Shown piece by piece: positions 14,803 to 26,300 of a stretch of 64,000 nt of DNA. Under the pieces are notes generated by a model, which saw only the letters and a list, made by a program, of their open reading frames with translations, was not told where the DNA came from and did no database searches. The stretch spans positions 30,001-94,000 of the forward strand of contig CASHSZ010000127.1 of NCBI GenBank assembly GCA_949358305.1. The letters run 5' to 3'. Every line of letters begins with the position of its first letter. Position 1 is the first letter of the stretch. The stretch comes from Strigamia acuminata. Lineage: Eukaryota > Arthropoda > Chilopoda > Geophilomorpha > Linotaeniidae. The position numbers and the translations under genes are program-made.

Positions 14803-16308
14803 TGTAGCAAACAACCTTGGATCTCACAGGAAAAGACTGGCGAATTGGTCACCAAACTCTGGAAACCGCCCGAGACTGTATAGTGGATGATGAAACAAGT
14901 TGAATTCTCAGCCCAAGTTGTAGGCCTAAATGCATCTGGAGAAATTAGGCCCAACTGCATTTAGTTGAAGTGATTAAAGCAGCTCTCTGGATACTGGGGA
15001 AAAAACCTTGTGCCTTCAGTGAGGAGGAGAGCATGCAAAACTCTCTACTCACTCATTATCATGTTTCTTGTAGCAGAAAACCAGATCAGAAATGATTCAC
15101 CCAAAGCAGAGTAAAAACACATCAACTGGCTTTATTCTTAACAACAGATAACAACTATTGCTTCTTTAGCAACCTACTCTAACAACAGTGCGCCTAGCAA
15201 CTAAATCATAGCAACAACAAGCTACAATGCAATGATGCAACAATGGCGTAATTCAATCTGAACTAAAATAGCTTAAAACCTATGTACATTTGTTCTTAAA
15301 ACATAAATAGAATTTAGACAAAATAAAGCAATGAAACCAAGGCAAAACTCAATCTAAAATATACTTAACAATTAACAAAGCAAAAAGAAGATTAACAACC
15401 AATGGCAAGGCAGCCTACCTCAATACTCATCTCTGCACTTGTTTGTAAAGTTAAGTGAAATTAACAAATGTACAGTTAAAACACTTCTATAAAATCACAA
15501 AGTATTAAAATAAATATTGCTACCCAGCTTGCTATGTTCTAGGAAAATCTCCCAGCAGTGCTCAAACACAAAGAGAACCGCTCCTTTCCAAAATGGCGGC
15601 CAGGCAGTTGCTAACTGCCGTGAATGAGAGCAGAAACGAGTCAAACAGACTTCCAGGGTCGACCAAGGCATGACAACAGCGCTGGGACTTCCAAACTCAG
15701 TGTGGGGACGTTGCAGGGAAGCCAAACGAGGCGTTTCCTGGTCTCTCTCTCTCCCGAACACGATCCCAATGCGCTCATGTGCACTCAAATGCCAAGGACA
15801 CCCAAAACCGTTTGTTTCTTGCTGTCCCACGTCTCCAATGAGCATCAAAACACTAAAACATCCAGCAAAGGTTAGCAACCGTCAAAACAATATGTAAAAC
15901 CTCTTTAAAACTAATAAATACACAGTTTCCTGAATCCAGTTGACCTATGCTATGGCGATTATGCTGAGAATATACACTCAGCTCATTCACAAGTGTACTG
16001 GAACCCGAACCGAACACAAAAACGTCTCAAAAGCAAATAACAGAGGTAAACAACTAATAACAAATACTAAAACAACCACAAAACGATCAAAGACATATCC
16101 CCTGACCAATTCCAGGTGCGATCGACAACACGACAACCGCCGAGGTCTGCTCTGCATGCGACCGTCGGTCAAAACCGGCAACTGGACATCTCAGATATGT
16201 CCCAAACTCATGGTCAAAACTATGGACTAAAATTAAAAAGATCTTCTACCATTTTCAGAGGTGAAACGCGAGTCTTCTAATCTTTTTGTTGCGTCCTTGC
16301 TCGCAACA
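14803..16308 (-). repeat. Element 1 LTR, left copy (3' LTR in element sense)
   Basis: 1506 bp, beginning TGTAGCAAACAACC and ending GCTCGCAACA on the plus strand. Read in element sense it starts TGTTGCGAGCA. Apparently identical to 21833-23338. Short ORFs inside (up to 127 codons) occur in both copies only because the LTRs are duplicates, and they show no recognisable domain. Confidence 0.95.
15131..15136 (-). terminator. Candidate polyadenylation signal in the Element 1 3' LTR
   Basis: Plus-strand TTTATT reads AATAAA on the minus strand and is followed, in element sense, by GCCAGTTGATGTGTTTTTAC, a GT-rich stretch of the kind found downstream of metazoan poly(A) sites. The second LTR has the same site at 22161-22166. 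It supports minus orientation and would place the R/U5 boundary roughly 300 bp from the LTR end. Confidence 0.5.
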
Positions 16309-18696
16309 TCGCTCCCGGCCGAAAAAGGAAGAGAGCAGCCGCCCTGAAGGAACCGCACCCAAGAAGAAAAGACCGAGCAGCTTGACTTTCACCTTGCCTA
16401 TATCTTTTGGCAAGAATCCACAACGAATCATAGAACCCCTTTTCCCAAACGAAAATATATTGACTCTTCTGTTAACAATACATTAACACGAACAGGAGCG
16501 GGTCCCTTGAGACGAGAAGACCCTAGGCATACTGCAAAATAACAGAACTCTAACTTGCAACTCGTAATACAAAGAAACGACTAACAATCACAAAAAAAAA
16601 GGAGCTTGTCTCTCCCATAAAGATTGACCTGCAGTCAACCTTGGGAAACTGAGACCCACAACCAAGGGGGTCAGTCAAAGACAAGACACCACTAAACCAC
16701 GAATAACCTTAAAGCTAAATTAACAAACCTACTTCTCATACACTTCCTTTAAGAGGTAGTTTGAATCCTCAGACAAAATTCGCTTCTAAAGACACCGACG
16801 CACGCAAGCACCTGAGCTCAGCCATTGATCCAATCAGGAAGCCTGCCAAAGTTGACATCAAACTGAAACGAAAATGCCGCAGAAAGCTAAAGAAAATTCC
16901 TATCTAACTAAACAAAGACAACCAATTCACCGTTGGGACACCAAGCGACCAACCTAAACAGGCGATCAACTCACGACTTGATGACAAACAATCAGCCAAG
17001 CCATCGACCGTCCAATCAGGCGGCAACTCACCGCAAAGGTAAACTCGTGCCCAATTTCCTTTAAACTAAAATATCTTCAACTAGAAAGAACTAAACTAAA
17101 CTGTGTAATGAACCAAAAAACCAATTGGAACCAATAACGCGCAATGTCAAAGAACACACCCCCAGTCTAAATACACTTGAAAAATTAAGAAAATTGTGCT
17201 CACTTTTAAAAACAGTTACCCGTTGACATTGCAGAAAACAAAACCCCTCCCTTAGTGAAATCTCCATTCAAACCTCTCTAGAACTCTCACAACGAGAAGC
17301 GGCCACTTAAATTTAAGACAGGTAACTTCAATCGTGCCCCACCCGACTATTAGTACAAAATCTTTTCTCATTTTTTTTCTACTACAAGCAGGGCTCTGCT
17401 AAACTAACGCAAGACAAGCCAAAAATTTGAATCTAAGAGCACAACACATAATTCCCTTTTTTAACAAAAAACTAGGGGTATCCCCTGACACCGCGAATTA
17501 TCCTCAATGCTTTCTCTTCAATTCGACCTTCTCTCTGGCTAATATCTCAGCTAAACCTTCCTTTCTATCATAACCCATTTTCCTCCCGACAGAAAAAGAA
17601 AGCTGCCACGGCGTTTAAACCACTAATGCCAGAGCCAAAAAAGCTTGGAAAAAACAACACCTGTGGATTTCTTTGTGAGAGAAAGCCACTTTTTAAAGGT
17701 AAAAACTATGAATTAACTAACCTTTGACTAACTAAGCTTTTGTTTCAGAAGACTTCCGCGAGTATCTGACACGCCACTAACCCAAACCCCATGGACGTGT
17801 GACCGTCAGACTCGTCGCAAAAAGCTCTGAACTCAAACACTAAAAAAAAAAGACTAATTACTAATTTCTACTATATCGTCGCCTCTACGTCCTCCTATCG
17901 GAAGCTAGCCCAAGGGAACTCGAAATCACGACTTACTCTTTAGATCTAACCCTCGACCTTTTCTCTCAGGAACCCCAAAAAAAACAGTTGTGCACCTGTG
18001 TTCAGCCAAAACACTTGTGCTTCTGTGCTCAAAACTTTGGGTAGGAGGGGGCGTGAAAACAAGTTGCGATCCGCTCAACCTTGATCGCACATCTCCCAAT
18101 GCTTGACGCATTTGACGAATTAACTGACTCAATTTCGTGCATAGGTAAAAGAAACCCGGATCCAAAGGAGGAGAAGACTTCCTTGCACAATCTAAGTACC
18201 AAGGCAAAGCTTACTGCCTATCTCGGAGGAGCAATGGACAAGACTGAAAGTTGAACAGTGCGCAGAAGCTCAGGAGAACGTGAGCAACAGGAATTAAAGT
18301 ATGGTGAAGAAGCTCACCCTCTAAAACCGATTAGCTCCTCGTGTATTGGGTCCAATAACACGAGTGTCCACCAGAGAACCGACACGCTCAAAAAACTGTT
18401 CCGTTCCATCCCCCGCGAGACCGAAACTATGCCCCGACTGACGAGGACCCTCAAGAACTTTACCCCATGCACCCTGAGTGAGTATACGAAACTAAACCTA
18501 AAAAAGGAGCGCCTGGCTCTGCATAAAAGAGAAAAGAATATAGAATCCCTGGCCCTTTCTCACATCAAGGTTGTTGGACTCGCACCTTGTCACTAAGGGC
18601 GAGTGTACCCTGTCCTTGAACAACCGAGAAAGTGAAAGAACTCTGCTTCTGGGCTCCTAACCTTTCACTAACCCTAATGCTTGCACAAAAGTGCTT

Positions 18697-18843
18697 GCTT
18701 AAGCCTGATAGACTGAACTATCAATTGCTTAAGAACCTCCAATTCGCTTAAGCCTGACTGACTGAACTATCATCCGCTTAAAAAACCTCTTAATTGCTTA
18801 AGTCTGACGGACTTAACTATCATCCGCTTAAGACTCTCTAATT
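18697..18843. repeat. Three tandem units of about 49 bp in Element 1
   Basis: Units begin at 18697, 18746 and 18796 with GCTTAAG. Each contains a CTGA...AACTATCA segment and a second GCTTAA(G) 30 bp after the first. Because CTTAAG is self-complementary, a transcript could pair in several registers. No function is known to me. Confidence 0.75.
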
Positions 18844-19025
18844 GCTTTTTCTATGGGTTTGTTGGGCCACCGTTAACCAACTAAAGCCTTTTTCTTTGGG
18901 TTTGTTGGGCCACCGTTAACCAACTAAACGTTTTTTTCTTTGGGTTTGTTGGGCCACCGTTAACCAACTAAACGTTTTTTTTTTTCCAACTCGGGGTTCG
19001 ACGGACCAACTGTTAACCGACTAAA
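18844..19025. repeat. Four tandem hairpin-like units of 42-53 bp in Element 1
   Basis: Units begin at 18844, 18886, 18929 and 18973. The first three share GGGTTTGTTGGGCCACCG followed by TTAACCAACTAAA. In each, GTTGG pairs with CCAAC around a loop of about 11 nt, with partial extension through TTT/AAA. The fourth unit is diverged (TTCGACGGACC ... TTAACCGACTAAA). The array directly follows the GCTTAAG array. Confidence 0.75.
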
Positions 19026-20896
19026 GCCCTTTTTCTATTGTTCAGTTCGACTGACTTTGGTTAGCAGTGCAAAAATGAACCTATGCAAGTGACCCTTAAC
19101 TCAACACTCACATGTTAATGCTAATTCCCTATCCAACGCGACTCTTGTAACGAGATCTCTCATGCTTATCACGTTACACATTGCAACGTCACGAGGCTGC
19201 TTTGGGAATTTGAGGGTTGACTGACGAACGCCCCGCCCTATCGACGTACTTCAACAACCTCTCTTTTCTGTTTTGACAAATAAGACTTATCTCTCTTTGG
19301 CTCTTTCTAACCTTAATCCGAACCAACGGGGCTTATTGTCCTCTTTCTTCTCCTACTGCCACTCTGACTGCAAGGCAATAGGCCTTGGCCCTTTGAACCC
19401 CAGTCCCAGAATGTATCCAAGAACTGAGTGTGGGACAACACTGGAATCCATTGTGAGTGGACTACTTAACTATGCTATAACTAAATTCCCTAAGAAACAA
19501 ATTCGGAAAACTATCTTAACTTAAACCGCAGGAACAACAAGTCTTCAAAAGAGAGAGAAGTGCTGAGTTTCTCTTTCCAAAAATGAAATTCTACAACATC
19601 CTCAAACACTACCTCTCTCGCTGGCTTTGCTGACCAACCATTGTTCCATTCGTCAATGCGGCACTCTGCTCCGCCAACCGCAAATGGCCTAGTGCCAAAT
19701 GGGTGCTCGAACAAGCAGGTCAACTAATCGCACAAAAAAACCCGAATATGTAACTTTCTATTTCTTATAGAGACAACTTTCAATAAAAATAAATTTAAAG
19801 ACTGTTAACCTCTAATATCTAAATTCTACAACTGTGGAGTCTCGAAAAATGCTCTTACAACCCTGATCTGATCAATTAAGCGCCCTTATACCCCTTCCAA
19901 CCACACAATGTGCAAGGTGGAGACTGCACTTACTATCATCAATTGTCTCGAATTTGAAAGACTGACTCTAATGGGCGGTCGTTTCACCCTGAACAAGCCC
20001 CACCATACAGTGACTAACTTTCCAAAAAGGGGGTACCCACCCAACTGATCCACAAGCGCCCTCGCAAAGAGGCTTGGTGGCTGCGAATTTAACAAGCAAT
20101 TTTCTCCAAAACTCTGAAAACTAACTTATAACTAAAAGGTTTACACTAAGAAAAATAATGACGAACCCAGTAACGTATCCAAACATCTTAACCAAATTGT
20201 GGACGCACTAAAACGAGATTTGGCTTGCTTAAAGCAGTCGTTCTGCCCTAAATCCCAAAAAACAACCGAAAAAACGAGCTTACTCCAATCACAAACTACA
20301 GGTACAACAAGCTGGCAGTGGGAACGTCTACAAATTCTTAGCAGTAACTTCTCAAAAAACCTTTTATCACAAAATGAAACTGATTGGAGGACTGATTTCT
20401 AACTTTCCGCCTTCTCTTTCCAAACAGCTAGTGTGGCTTCTCTTATCTCAACCCACGCACAGGTAATTCTAAAAACCTCACACACCAAAACTTGCTTAAA
20501 AACTGCGAAATAACGCGGAAATTCCCCAAAACAGACTCAAAACACTTCTACGGGTGGTCAGCCCACTGAAAGGTTGTCGGACAAACACGGCAGCCCTTTG
20601 AGGCGGAATCCTTCGCCTCCACTCTCCCACACAACCCAAATAGCAGGCTGAGTGTATTAAAGGAGAAGGAGCGACCACTCGCTTGCGACAACCAAAAAAC
20701 CAAGCAAACGAGCGCGGGACCTCTTTCCAACAAGCCTCAAACCTGGCGGCTCCGCAGCAGTCCGAAACCCTCGCAGTTCACAATAGAACTGACCGCACAA
20801 ACTTAATCAACTCTTAAACTTAACAAAATTCTTTTACTTAAACTACTAACAAAGAACAAAAGAAAAAAGACGAATTGGCTTGAAACTTTGCTGCAG

Positions 20897-21343
20897 TCAA
20901 GCAACCATTGTCCAGCTCCTTGAGCTTGTCTTGGCTGGTGATATGATTCGTCTTTGCTGATTGGCACTCTTTTTCTCAACATTGTGACTTGTACTCTCGA
21001 TCTTGGGCCCGAACTGTGGGCTCCCTTTCAATGACGAAACTTGACCAAACAAGCTGCTTTCTCCTCTGCTCTGATGGCAAGCGTCCACCTTCCTGTACAG
21101 CTGGGTGACTTGTCCCTTGGCCCGTCTGCGCCAACCAACAGTCAACCTACATCTTGGACAGTTCAGGCGCTGTGCAGATGTGGAATCATCGTGCTTGACG
21201 TGTGGAAACCACAGCTGCATGCATCTCCATCTCGCCTGATGAGACCAAAACCTTGCGTCGCCCTTCACTGTCGACCACTTGATGACAAAGCGCATATTGG
21301 AACTTCTAAGAATCAAAGACAACTGTAATGTCCCGCCCAACAT
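20897..21343 (-). CDS. Hypothetical ORF in the Element 1 leader, 148 codons
   Basis: ATG-initiated ORF on the element's sense strand, starting about 460 bp inside the primer site. This is where a first gene of an LTR element could begin. The product is basic and rich in serine and arginine, with one CPRC pair near the middle. There is no complete zinc knuckle, no recognisable Gag fold and no continuation into a longer frame. Its length is only modestly above chance, so it may be non-coding. It is listed because it is the largest sense-strand frame in an otherwise empty interior. Confidence 0.15.
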   Translation of the reverse strand: MLGGTLQLSLILRSSNMRFVIKWSTVKGDARFWSHQARWRCMQLWFPHVKHDDSTSAQRLNCPRCRLTVGWRRRAKGQVTQLYRKVDACHQSRGESSLFGQVSSLKGSPQFGPKIESTSHNVEKKSANQQRRIISPAKTSSRSWTMVA

Positions 21344-21799
21344 GACTGACTCTTGTGTAAACTCAACAACAGGTGAGCCAACACTTAAACTAACTTAAGT
21401 CAAACAAGAAAAAACTCCCCTGCTTAAAGCAGTTATAATGGAGTCAAAACGCACTTAAAGTAAAATTACAAAGCAAAAAAATGTACACACTATCCTCCCC
21501 CCAAGAGGGCACAACCAATCACCCAGTAACAGCCCACCAAAAACACTAAGCATAAACAACTAAATGTTCTTCTTCTTCAGGCAGCTGTCCAACTTGCACA
21601 TTGCGTTGTGTTGACGACTTGGCAGACTCAGGACGTCAATGGCCGCTCTCACGTGACTCTCTGGCGTGCGCACTTGATGCAGGTCGCTCACAGAACCAGC
21701 TGCACAAACGAACCAACTGGCACGCACCAAACCACTTGAATCACTTGCTGAACGTCCAAATGACCTCTTTTCCATGCGCGCTGTACACACGCGCACGAA

Positions 21800-21819
21800 A
21801 TCCTGGAATCACGGCACCA
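21800..21819 (-). promoter_or_regulatory. Element 1 primer-binding site (tRNA-His-like)
   Basis: In element sense the site reads TGGTGCCGTGATTCCAGGAT, 13 nt inside the 5' LTR. Animal tRNA-His ends in a TCACGGC acceptor strand, A73 and CCA, predicting TGGTGCCGTGACCAGGAT. The first 11 nt match exactly and the remainder matches after a 2-nt insertion. This fixes the element's orientation. Confidence 0.75.
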
Positions 21820-21832
21820 AAAAACAGCTCCC

Positions 21833-23338
21833 TGTAGCAAACAACCTTGGATCTCACAGGAAAAGACTGGCGAATTGGTCACCAAACTCTGGAAACCGCC
21901 CGAGACTGTATAGTGGATGATGAAACAAGTTGAATTCTCAGCCCAAGTTGTAGGCCTAAATGCATCTGGAGAAATTAGGCCCAACTGCATTTAGTTGAAG
22001 TGATTAAAGCAGCTCTCTGGATACTGGGGAAAAAACCTTGTGCCTTCAGTGAGGAGGAGAGCATGCAAAACTCTCTACTCACTCATTATCATGTTTCTTG
22101 TAGCAGAAAACCAGATCAGAAATGATTCACCCAAAGCAGAGTAAAAACACATCAACTGGCTTTATTCTTAACAACAGATAACAACTATTGCTTCTTTAGC
22201 AACCTACTCTAACAACAGTGCGCCTAGCAACTAAATCATAGCAACAACAAGCTACAATGCAATGATGCAACAATGGCGTAATTCAATCTGAACTAAAATA
22301 GCTTAAAACCTATGTACATTTGTTCTTAAAACATAAATAGAATTTAGACAAAATAAAGCAATGAAACCAAGGCAAAACTCAATCTAAAATATACTTAACA
22401 ATTAACAAAGCAAAAAGAAGATTAACAACCAATGGCAAGGCAGCCTACCTCAATACTCATCTCTGCACTTGTTTGTAAAGTTAAGTGAAATTAACAAATG
22501 TACAGTTAAAACACTTCTATAAAATCACAAAGTATTAAAATAAATATTGCTACCCAGCTTGCTATGTTCTAGGAAAATCTCCCAGCAGTGCTCAAACACA
22601 AAGAGAACCGCTCCTTTCCAAAATGGCGGCCAGGCAGTTGCTAACTGCCGTGAATGAGAGCAGAAACGAGTCAAACAGACTTCCAGGGTCGACCAAGGCA
22701 TGACAACAGCGCTGGGACTTCCAAACTCAGTGTGGGGACGTTGCAGGGAAGCCAAACGAGGCGTTTCCTGGTCTCTCTCTCTCCCGAACACGATCCCAAT
22801 GCGCTCATGTGCACTCAAATGCCAAGGACACCCAAAACCGTTTGTTTCTTGCTGTCCCACGTCTCCAATGAGCATCAAAACACTAAAACATCCAGCAAAG
22901 GTTAGCAACCGTCAAAACAATATGTAAAACCTCTTTAAAACTAATAAATACACAGTTTCCTGAATCCAGTTGACCTATGCTATGGCGATTATGCTGAGAA
23001 TATACACTCAGCTCATTCACAAGTGTACTGGAACCCGAACCGAACACAAAAACGTCTCAAAAGCAAATAACAGAGGTAAACAACTAATAACAAATACTAA
23101 AACAACCACAAAACGATCAAAGACATATCCCCTGACCAATTCCAGGTGCGATCGACAACACGACAACCGCCGAGGTCTGCTCTGCATGCGACCGTCGGTC
23201 AAAACCGGCAACTGGACATCTCAGATATGTCCCAAACTCATGGTCAAAACTATGGACTAAAATTAAAAAGATCTTCTACCATTTTCAGAGGTGAAACGCG
23301 AGTCTTCTAATCTTTTTGTTGCGTCCTTGCTCGCAACA
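21833..23338 (-). repeat. Element 1 LTR, right copy (5' LTR in element sense)
   Basis: 1506 bp, apparently identical to 14803-16308. It begins TGTAGCAAAC after the internal CAGCTCCC and ends GCTCGCAACA directly before the second CCCA target copy. In element sense it would hold the promoter. I found no convincing TATA box on the minus strand. A minus-strand AATAAA lies at 22161-22166. Confidence 0.95.
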
Positions 23339-26300
23339 CCCAAATCATCGGTTGGATGTTTCTAAAACTTACATTGGAGCCTTCTACTAAGGTTTAAACA
23401 CTATTTCTGAACATTCAGAGACATTGGTTTTGTGGTGTTTGTGCTAAGTCAACTGTGATGAGATCAAAAGTCTATTCTCCCAAATCATCGGTTGAATGTT
23501 TCTAAAACTTACATTGGAGCCTTCTACTAAGGTTTAAACACTATTTCTGAACATTCAGAGACATTGGTCTTGTGGTGTTTGTGCTAAGTCAACTGTGATG
23601 AGATCAAAAGTCTATTCGCCCAAATCATCGGTTGGATGTTTCTAAAACTTACATTGGAGCCTTCTACTAAGGTTTAAACACTATTTCTGAACATTCAGAG
23701 ACATTGGTCTTGTGGTGTTTGTGCTAAGTCAACTGCGATGTGAAATAAGCTCAAAATTTTTTTTTCAAAATTTATTGCTTGGGTGTTGCTAAAACTTATA
23801 TTGAAGGCTTCTACTAAGGTTTAAACACTATTTCTAAACATTCAGAGACATTGGACTTGTGGTGTTTGTGCTAAGTCAACTGTGATGAGATCAAAAGTCT
23901 ATTCTCCCAAATCATTGGTTGGATGTTTCTAAAACTTACATTGGAGCCTTCTACTAAAGTTTAAACACTATTTCTGAACATTCAGAGACATTGGTCTTGT
24001 GGTGTTTGTGCTAAGTCAACTGCGATGTGAAATAAGCTCAAAATTTTTTTTTCAAAATTTATTGCTTGGGTGTTGCTAAAACTTATATTGAAGGCTTCTA
24101 CTAAGGTTTAAACACTATTTCTAAACATTCAGAGACATTGGACTTGTGGTGTTTGTGCTAAGTCAACTGTGATGAGATCAAAAGTCTATTCTCCCAAATC
24201 ATTGGTTGGATGTTTCTAAAACTTACATTGGAGCCTTCTACTAAGGTTTAAACACTATTTCTGAACATTCAGAGACATTGGTCTTGTGGTGTTTGTGCTA
24301 AGTCAACTGCGATGTGAAATGAGCTCAAAATTTTTTTTTCAAAATTTAATGCTTGGGTGTTGCTAAAACTTATATTGAAGGCTTCTACTAAGGTTTAAAC
24401 ACTATTTCTGAACATTCAGAGACATTGGTCTTGTGGTGTTTGTGCTAAGTCAACTGTGATGAGATCAAAAGTCTATTCTCCCAAATCATCGGTTGAATGT
24501 TTCTAAAACTTACATTGGAGCCTTCTACTAAGGTTTAAACACTATTTCTGAACATTCAGAGACATTGGTCTTGTGGTGTTTGTGCTAAGTCAACTGTGAT
24601 GAGATCAAAAGTCTATTCGCCCAAATCATCGGTTGGATGTTTCTAAAACTTACATTGGAGCCTTCTACTAAGGTTTAAACACTATTTCTGAACATTCAGA
24701 GACATTTGTCTTGTGGTGTTTGTGCTAAGTCAACTGCGATGTGAAATAAACTCAAAATTTTTTTTTCAAAATTTATTGCTTGGGTGTTGCTAAAACTTAT
24801 ATTGAAGGCTTCTACTAAGGTTTAAACACTATTTCTGAACATTCAGAGACATTGGTCTTGTGGTGTTTGTGCTAAGTCAACTGTGATGAGATCAAAAGTT
24901 TATTCTCCCAAATCATTGGTTGGATGTTTCTAAAACTTACATTGGAGCCTGCTACTAAGGTTTAAACACTATTTCTGAACGTTCAGAGACATTGGTCTTG
25001 TGGTGTTTGTGCTAAGTCAACTGTGATGAGATCAAAAGTCTATTCTCCCAAATCATTGGTTGGATGTTTCTAAAACTTACATTGGAGCCTTCTACTAAGG
25101 TTTAAACACTATTTCTGAACATTCAGAGACATTGGTCTTGTGGTGTTTGTGCTAAGTCAACTGTGATGAGATCAAAAGTCTATTCTCCCAAATCATTGGT
25201 TGGATGTTTCTAAAACTTACATTGGAGCCTTCTACTAAGGTTTAAACACTATTTCTGAACATTCAGAGACATTGGTTTTGTGGTGTTTGTGCTAAGTCAA
25301 CTGTGATGAGATCAAAAGTCTATTCTCCCAAATCATCGGTTGAATGTTTCTAAAACTTACATTGGAGCCTTCTATTAAGGTTTAAACACTATTTCTGAAC
25401 ATTCAGAGACATTGGTCTTGTGGTGTTTGTGCTAAGTCAACTGTGATGAGATCAAAAGTCTATTCGCCCAAATCATCGGTTGGATGTTTCTAAAACTTAC
25501 ATTGGAGCCTTCTACTAAGGTTTAAACACTATTTCTGAACATTCAGAGACATTGGTTTTGTGGTGTTTGTGCTAAGTCAACTGTGATGAGATCAAAAGTC
25601 TATTCTCCCAAATCATCGGTTGAATGTTTCTAAAACTTACATTGGAGCCTTCTACTAAGGTTTAAACACTATTTCTGAACATTCAGAGACATTGGTCTTG
25701 TGGTGTTTGTGCTAAGTCAACTGTGATGAGATCAAAAGTCTATTCGCCCAAATCATCGGTTGGATGTTTCTAAAACTTACATTGGAGCCTTCTACTAAGG
25801 TTTAAACACTATTTCTGAACATTCAGAGACATTGGTCTTGTGGTGTTTGTGCTAAGTCAACTGCGATGTGAAATAAGCTCAAAATTTTTTTTTCAAAATT
25901 TATTGCTTGGGTGTTGCTAAAACTTATATTGAAGGCTTCTACTAAGGTTTAAACACTATTTCTAAACATTTAGAGACATTGGACTTGTGGTGTTTGTGCT
26001 AAGTCAACTGTGATGAGATCAAAAGTCTATTCTCCCAAATCATTGGTTGGATGTTTCTAAAACTTACATTGGAGCCTTCTACTAAGGTTTAAACACTATT
26101 TCTGAACATTCAGAGACATTGGTCTTGTGGTGTTTGTGCTAAGTCAACTGCAATGTGAAATAAGCTCAAAATTTTTTTTTCAAAATTTATTGCTTGGGTG
26201 TTGCTAAAACTTATATTGAAGGCTTCTACTAAGGTTTAAACACTATTTCTAAACATTCAGAGACATTGGACTTGTGGTGTTTGTGCTAAGTCAACTGTGA

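Larger units (their letters stand above)
16309..21832 (-). other. Element 1 interior, 5.5 kb without recognisable genes
   Basis: A-rich on the plus strand, so T-rich in element sense, with many short stop-interrupted frames on both strands. None of the ORFs (the largest are 148 codons on the minus strand and 112 on the plus) shows a zinc knuckle, a protease DxG, an RT xxDD, an RNase H or an integrase motif. Two small tandem arrays lie at 18697-18843 and 18844-19025. Next to the 3' LTR the element-sense sequence is GGCCGGGAGCGA, at best a weak polypurine tract. Because the LTRs look identical, the lack of genes is probably the normal state of this family rather than old decay. Confidence 0.75.
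14803..23338 (-). mobile_element. Element 1: LTR retrotransposon without recognisable coding capacity, inserted in satellite
   Basis: An 8536-bp element with 1506-bp direct LTRs (offset exactly 7030), TG...CA ends and a 4-bp target duplication. Orientation is minus: the tRNA-like primer site lies just inside the right LTR on the minus strand, and a polyadenylation signal with a GT-rich downstream stretch occurs in the LTRs on the minus strand. The LTRs look identical on a line-by-line reading, which implies recent insertion. The 5524-bp interior has no ORF above about 150 codons and no gag, protease, RT or integrase motif that I can see. It is best described as a large non-autonomous LTR element (LARD-like) dependent on proteins made elsewhere. 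Family is uncertain; the primer site and LTR termini resemble those of the BEL/Pao element at 51835-61255. Confidence 0.88.

Noticed and set aside
15495-15878. 127-codon minus-strand ORF, repeated at 22525-22908
   Set aside because: The duplication is just the two LTR copies. There is no domain, and overlapping frames on the other strand are equally open.
18258-18596. 112-codon plus-strand ORF in Element 1
   Set aside because: It is antisense to the element's direction, has no recognisable motif and a length near chance.
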